Part shown: in pieces, positions 61,101 to 64,000 of the stretch
How the letters are laid out: each line of letters starts with the position of its first letter
Numbering within the stretch: position 1 is the stretch's first letter
Assembly (NCBI GenBank): GCA_963580455.1
Contig: OY756972.1
Coordinates: 5,471,001-5,535,000, forward strand
Source: Euonymus europaeus
Lineage: Eukaryota; Streptophyta; Magnoliopsida; Celastrales; Celastraceae
Reading direction: 5' to 3'
Length of the DNA: 64,000 nt
Notes under the pieces: generated by a model
Told to the model about the DNA's origin: nothing
Seen by the model: only the letters and a program-made list of their open reading frames with translations
Databases searched by the model: none
Program-made: the position numbers and the translations under genes

Positions 61101-61848
61101 CTATATGGTATGCTCGCAAGAAATGAAGTCGTGCATTGTCTATGTCGAATATGAACCATATCATTCCCTTACATTATTTTTTTTCCCAGGATATTACTTT
61201 TTCACATAAATGAAGTTTTAGTCTATATCCAACTCATGTAGGACAGGCGTACATTCTTGGAATTTAAATCATGTCACCTAAAAGACTCAATTTATTTATT
61301 AGTATACTCCTCTTATGTTTGTGTGTTTGCCTCTTTTTTAAAGTTAATGATTTTTACTTTGAGGAAGTACGGTACGTCTAAGGTCTGAAGCTGATGTTCA
61401 TTGGCCTTTCGCGCCTATGATTCCTTGAATTCCTCGCCAATTTGAGGTCAAGCGGCTGAACTCTTTTTCTGTTTCCTTTTGTGCCTTTAGCTGCGAACTA
61501 AACTCTTAGGGGTAGCTGCTCTTGCTGTGCCTGTGCCTCTCTGTCTGGTATTCATCATTCATATCGGGAAGAAGGTGAGACAGAAGACATGCGGCTATGA
61601 TCGTCAAAATGTAAGCAGTCAGCCACAAGTTGATTGCTTTTTTCCTTCTTTTTGGAATCTTAGTGTATTATCCAAGTTATTTTTGATTACTGACTTGCTG
61701 TGATATGAGTCAACTGTGACAGTTATCCTATGTTTATTGTTGTTTTTTTCTCCCAAATGAAAAGGAATATGGGAACATTGATTCTGCATATGCATCTATT
61801 GCAAAATCCTACATCAAGTGGCCACTAACACTGTCAGCAGTAAAATAG
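51519..61848 (+). CDS. Five-exon gene for a small three-TM protein, with the Helitron helicase in intron 2
   Basis: Exons 51519-51601, 51682-51839, 60654-60739, 61491-61610 and 61765-61848 all have GT-AG borders, keep one frame (phases 2, 1, 0, 0) and encode 176 residues. Three hydrophobic segments appear: residues 7-28 (LIVAAGLVSFAAAGLAFPFY), a span formed across the exon 2/3 joint (MVFEISALGVG joined to VSLPLQLTSAIIF), and LLGVAALAVPVPLCLVFIIH in exon 4. A cysteine-bearing loop (GSCDIGPDTQTC) follows the first span; the tail is basic then neutral. I do not recognise the family. Intron 2 is 8.8 kb and contains the Helitron repeats and helicase. The gene may be captured by the Helitron or may be a host gene invaded by it. 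Phase agreement across five exons makes chance unlikely. Confidence 0.6.
52896..55380. repeat. Complex direct-repeat region inside the Helitron
   Basis: Two long copies, about 53729-54150 and 54330-54830, share phrases in the same order: TTTCAGCTCATCTG, GGAAGTTA.TCCGGTTATATTC, CACTTTGATCAAACTT, TATCCTACTTCACTGCGTCA and TTTGACTTGGTGAG. Partial copies begin near 52900. A second duplication (about 55010-55125 and 55252-55360) shares ATTAGCTCATATTT and ATGCGGCAACTAAT. A (TA)n run fills about 55056-55101. Several units end in a splice-acceptor-like TTTCAG. Lengths between copies vary from roughly 590 to 680 bases because of indels. Confidence 0.75.
55583..60127 (+). CDS. Helitron Rep/helicase (rolling-circle transposase)
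   Basis: An uninterrupted frame of 1,514 residues from the ATG at 55583; the frame stays open upstream to 55481 but those 34 residues are hydrophobic and unlike the family, and an AG acceptor-like site (CATAG) just precedes the ATG. The N-terminus has a zinc-finger-like cluster (CKNCGAYF, later CCRQG). The HUH nuclease follows: PHVHIIVW with the two His codons at 57191 and 57197, and the two catalytic Tyr codons at 57596 and 57608 (YLFKYVNKG). The PIF1-type helicase has Walker A GHGGTGKT (from 58676), Walker B IVWDEAP, the GGDFRQILPVV motif and a C-terminal SF1 block (YAMTINKCQGQTL, YVAASRVTS). These enzymes nick DNA and move Helitrons by rolling-circle replication. No stop or frameshift is seen, so the protein may be active. 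Confidence 0.95.
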   Translation: MLRREIMLKRKQICDNQGTNAASSSDVHGHTSDVLETSKRRCMRSVTTGAQVESCFSGTGSSSQTSTTDNYLPSHRCKNCGAYFWFEERVKSLGNRVPVFSLCCRQGRVALPNLRDPPIYLRELLDYSGERRSKHFREYIRFYNSMFAFTSIGGKIDREINRGQGPYVFKLNGQNHHLIGSLLPVDGDRPHFAQLYIYDTENEISNRIAASCGDNVNDKVDEVIVSNLIDMFDSVNQLVKAFRMARDRFTAGEIRRVSLTLPARRNGDGMQYSSPSAPEMAALVVGDIGDTDYGRDIIVEHRTRGLRRINDLHPTFMAMQYPLLFPYGEDGYRLNIFYKTCTEGAALKRGHVTRREYYSYMLQQREHSGWLLIRGGRLYQQYIVDAFTSIEDERLRYIRYKHQQEHYRSEIYRGVQDAFLRGDVAARSIGQRVILPSSFTGSPRYMIQNYHDAMAICRSRGNPDLFITFTCNVQWNEIRSALSIIPGQKPEDRPDIVSRIFHMKLNQFIDDIKKQKYFGNVTGAVYTVEFQKRGLPHVHIIVWLHENDKYPTPTDIDNIISAEIPDQKSDPLLYSIVSKFMVHGPCGSANRKAPCMKNGKCTKYFPKKYYAETVIGEDGFAVYRRRDDQRSITKAGVELDNRSIVPYNKGLLLKYEAHINIEWCNRSRAIKYLFKYVNKGPDRTRALLQEIPNSTESPSTSQAPIIDEVKMYEDCRYVSPYESTWRIFEFHIHFKFPNVETLSIHLPLMNNIVFRGDLDVNEVLNRPGIEKTMLTEWMFMNNSSPDACQLMYTEFPSFWRWDGPNKTWLRRQREDCIGRISFVHPSAGEVYYLRILLSHVKGPKNFVDIRTVNGIVHETFKQACDAMGLIGNDKEWHEAMDESSVWASSAQLRSLFVTLVLFCEVVDARKLFEANLKKMQEDVLYRLQSILGIPKLHLSEEEIRNKVLTDIEKIFRRNGSSLSEHALPEPTSRLDHNVGNTMLMEELAHNTPDLHYQNMDFINQMNDAQKEIYEAVLEAVYSGSGGLFFLYGHGGTGKTFIYKAIITRLRSEGKIVIAVASSGIASLLLPGGRTAHSRFKIPIEIHGESTCHIKKGTHLAELLTNASLIVWDEAPMAHRNCFEALDRTLTDILSSEEENPLDTPFGGKPILLGGDFRQILPVVLKGTRHDTVKACITQSYLWKKCKIFYLTQNMRLSAIGLNEKQINELADFAKWLLAIGEGTAETRKLNNDEECPTWIKIPDQLLVHPMTTDIEDITSEIYGDLTAMYDDANYLKQRAIITPTNDIVDAVNSHVLSLVPSEERIYHSFDSIYKVVGASDSDDILYPTEFLNSLTFSGVPNHALHLKVNTPVMLLRNINQSNGLCNGTRLLVNRLGDRVVQATIITGTNIGEKICVPRIIMSASGSKWPFTLRRRQFPLRLCYAMTINKCQGQTLEKVGLYLSRPVFSHGQLYVAASRVTSQEGLRVLIGGQTDEESTHTKNIVYDEIFEGLHRFETLLHYVISFKLTIVDIVL

Positions 61849-62749
61849 GCATATGTATATTATGGAGGATGTATTACCTGTATTTTGTTTGTAATGTCAA
61901 TTAAGACAACTCCTCCGAAACTTCATTACATTAGTAGAATATAGAAATATTAGCATCAACAACTTGAGCATCATTTAGTCATAGATTCAGCAATGCATTC
62001 ACGGAAGGTTCCTCCATCTTTGAATCAGGAGAAGATAAGAGTTGCATTAAATGTAGTACCATACCATTGCTAGAAATAAATATTCTTTTCTCAGGATTTT
62101 CCTTGGAGAGAAGTCGGATCTTCTTCACTGCTTCTCTCTGCACTGCTAAACTTCATATGTACTTGAGGATAAATTCTCAATCAACTAACATGAATATAAA
62201 TAAGAAACCTTATGGGCATGATCTCACATTTTTTGTCTATGAAAACAAAAGCTACACGCCTACATGTAACTAACAACCGTTAAAGTTCTTCTCTAAAAAA
62301 ACTTTCCTCAATATATATAGCATAAACATCTATAAATATAATTTTCTCTTCCAAGTAAAAAAATTAAGTGGCATAATCATACCGCCATCCAATGATCCAC
62401 TAACCATTTTTAGGTATAATACACTATGTAAAGCCAATGAAAAAATAAATATGAATCGCCATGCCCCCACTATTTAAAATTTGACATCATGAAACTAAAA
62501 CATCCATTCTCTTTAAAATTCTGCCATTAACAAAACTGGATCGTCCATGACAATAAAAATTATGATCTTGCTTTATAAGTAACCACTAAAACACTAAAAA
62601 TGCTAAAATATTAACTGCTATGCAATTTGGGAAAAATGTATTATACTCCACTTGCTAGGACATACAAATGACTTATAAAGACCAACTATATTTAATCCTT
62701 AAAAAAAATATTTCTCATAAATAATTCTCAGCAACAATAACAAATAATT

Positions 62750-62784
62750 CTCCGCCCCGCGGCAACGCGCGGGCACGAGACTAG
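62750..62784 (+). other. Helitron 3' terminus: hairpin and CTAG
   Basis: CCCGCG and CGCGGG arms around a GCAA-containing loop (CCCCGCGGCAACGCGCGGGC) are followed eight bases later by CTAG (62781-62784) and a T. This matches the 3' end of plant Helitrons, which insert between A and T. The hairpin is thought to terminate rolling-circle transposition. Confidence 0.92.
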
Positions 62785-63075
62785 TCTTATTTACAATGCA
62801 TAAAAAATGTCTAGACTTTGCTTGCCCTCATGACTTTATATCTTCTGTATTTGCACCACCATTGGTGTTGGAGTCGCTATACAAAAATGAAATGTCTTGG
62901 ACGAAAATACTCTTTTGGTTGTTGGCCGGACTAATAATGTTCAGAGCAAACATGCTGCACCGTCAAAACATTGAGACAAGAAAGAGACCAAGGGATAAAC
63001 GGTTGCAAGCTGCCTACTTGAATAATAAGAATAATAATAATTCTCACTTCAATGAAATTTTTTAGGAAGAATAAG
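62785..63075. other. Right flank of the Helitron
   Basis: An 89-codon frame (62796-63065) resembles no family. Short (AAT)n runs lie near 63025-63045. No gene called. Confidence 0.4.
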
Positions 63076-63446
63076 ATGGTGGTACTAGTCATCTCAATAA
63101 AAAACATCTCAAAATATTCATAATTTTGTGTGACAACATATATCGCACAAATTCGTGGTTTAGAATTCAAATTCAAAGGTCATATTTTTATTGGGTGGTA
63201 GTAGTCATCTCAATACAAAACATCTCATAGTATCGTTAATTTTATGCAATAACATATATTTCACATGATTTCGAAGTAAATTCATGATTCAAAATTCTAT
63301 TTCAAAGGTCATATTTATATTGAAACATTTTTGAAATACTTTTTTGTTGGAATAATTAATATTTCCGAGAATAAGCTCTCCGTCAAAGAATCTTTTTTGT
63401 TGAGATAATTAATATTTTAAAAAATAAGCTCTCCGTCAAAGAATGG
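63076..63446. repeat. Two adjacent tandem duplications
   Basis: A unit of about 120 bases (63076-63195 and 63196-63321) begins TAGTCATCTCAATA and ends TTCAAAGGTCATATTT. A second unit of about 55-60 bases (about 63341-63395 and 63396-63446) shares ATAATTAATATTT and AATAAGCTCTCCGTCAAAGA. Confidence 0.85.
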
Positions 63447-63617
63447 TCATCAATTATGGCTTGAAAATGCACTTTCAAAGCATGGAAGCCAGAATGAGAT
63501 GTGGAGCAAAGACCCTAAAAAACATGGGTCAAATCCAGACAAGAAAAATATGGGTCGAGACTGCTACTGGGTTTGGATCCTGTGGGCCCATATATCCGAA
63601 AGACGATTTTATAAAAT

Positions 63618-63690
63618 TGGAGCTGCGGGGAATCGAACCCCGTGCCTCTCGCATGCGAAGCGAGCGCTCTACCATATGAGCTACAACCCC
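63618..63690 (-). tRNA. tRNA-Ala (anticodon CGC)
   Basis: On the minus strand the 73 bases fold as a complete cloverleaf: acceptor GGGGTTG with CAGCTCC (G-U pairs allowed), D arm GCTC-GAGC, anticodon stem CTCGC-GCGAG with loop TTCGCAT, T arm CGGGG-TTCGAAT-CCCCG, and discriminator A. The B box GGTTCGAATCC and A box TAGCTCATATGG are intact. There is no intron, and a short T run follows on the transcribed strand. The sequence matches plant nuclear alanine tRNAs, which have this CGC/TGC/AGC anticodon arm. Confidence 0.95.
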
Positions 63691-64000
63691 TTATGTTGGG
63701 AGGTTGGTCGGAACCATAATTAATAAAAATAAATAAAAGATAGATTGTTCGGGATTTGGCGCAATTGCTGTCAGCAACCTCAAAACAGATGCCCAACGGC
63801 TCGCATTCCACCACTTCCTCTGCATTAAAGACTCTTCATTCATTCTCCCCACAGTTCCTGCTACAACTAGTAATTATTACTTCCTCTCTCTCTCCTCACT
63901 CTCCTCCTCTGAAATCTGAAATCTGAAATCTGAAATCTCTTCAGCAATGTACGACAACGAAATCCACATGCTTTCTTTTATTATTTCTCCCTAACCATAA
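63691..64000 (+). other. Probable promoter/leader of a gene beyond the window
   Basis: CT-rich sequence (63880-63910) and four copies of TGAAATC (63910-63937) look like a plant 5' leader. An ATG at about 63947 opens only a 15-codon frame that stops at TAA near 63993, so it would be an upstream ORF or lie before an intron. The product cannot be told. Confidence 0.3.

Larger units (their letters stand above)
49100..62784 (+). mobile_element. Large Helitron carrying host gene segments (5' end unresolved)
   Basis: The 3' end is canonical: a GC-rich hairpin followed by CTAG at 62781-62784 and then T. Upstream on the same strand lie an uninterrupted Rep/helicase gene (55583-60127), long internal repeats (52.9-55.4 kb) and three host-derived gene segments: RPS29 exon 1, the CKS1 last exon and a five-exon membrane-protein gene. 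Capture of several same-strand host fragments is typical of plant Helitrons. The TC-beginning 5' terminus was not located; 49100 marks only the start of the first captured fragment. The alternative is a smaller Helitron nested near other insertions. Confidence 0.6.

Noticed and set aside
62796..63065. 89-codon frame right of the Helitron
   Set aside because: No recognisable domain; ends in an AAT-rich simple repeat.

Overview
The window is AT-rich plant nuclear DNA, most likely from a eudicot. The evidence is intron-bearing genes with GT-AG splicing, plant-only families (a TGD5-like glycine-rich protein, an SBT1-type subtilase, an ACBP3-type acyl-CoA-binding protein) and typical plant transposons (Helitron, MULE with an OTU domain, hAT, Tourist, PIF/Harbinger). 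No species can be named from the sequence alone. All splice sites were read by eye from GT-AG signals, codon phase and family similarity.

Layout of intact-looking genes: an ARM/TPR-repeat protein (1727-3662, +); a TGD5-like glycine-rich protein (13056-14797, +, four exons); an ankyrin-methyltransferase of the RMT2 type (15986-17841, +, three exons); a secreted subtilase (18687-20990, -, intronless); an Mpv17/PMP22-family membrane protein (32837-35631, +, four exons); an 87-residue plant protein with an ABRE/DRE-rich upstream region (42678-44297, +, two exons); and tRNA-Ala(CGC) (63618-63690, -). The genes are unrelated in function, as is usual on plant chromosomes. An ACBP3-like gene (29001-30557, -) carries three lesions and looks like a pseudogene.

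The remainder is mostly mobile DNA. At 8.68-11.0 kb lies an element with long terminal inverted repeats and a solo-LTR-like insert, followed by a decayed PIF/Harbinger transposase (11.37-12.18 kb). A Tourist-like MITE with TAA target duplications is at 21777-22161. A complete MULE at 36908-40858 has perfect 9-bp target duplications and encodes a DDE transposase plus a C-terminal OTU protease, split by one frameshift. A small terminal-inverted-repeat element (46187-47166) carries the start of a pectin methylesterase gene. A hAT element with 8-bp target duplications (47983-48658) sits inside a copy of an 82-bp tandem repeat that also occurs 24 kb away.

The most striking part is 49.1-62.8 kb. 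An uninterrupted Helitron Rep/helicase ORF (55583-60127) is followed by a canonical Helitron 3' hairpin and CTAG end (62784). On the same strand lie the first exon of ribosomal protein S29, the last exon of a CKS1 cell-cycle protein, and a five-exon gene for a small three-TM protein whose 8.8-kb second intron contains the helicase gene. This looks like a large, possibly autonomous, gene-capturing Helitron, or alternatively a host gene invaded by one.
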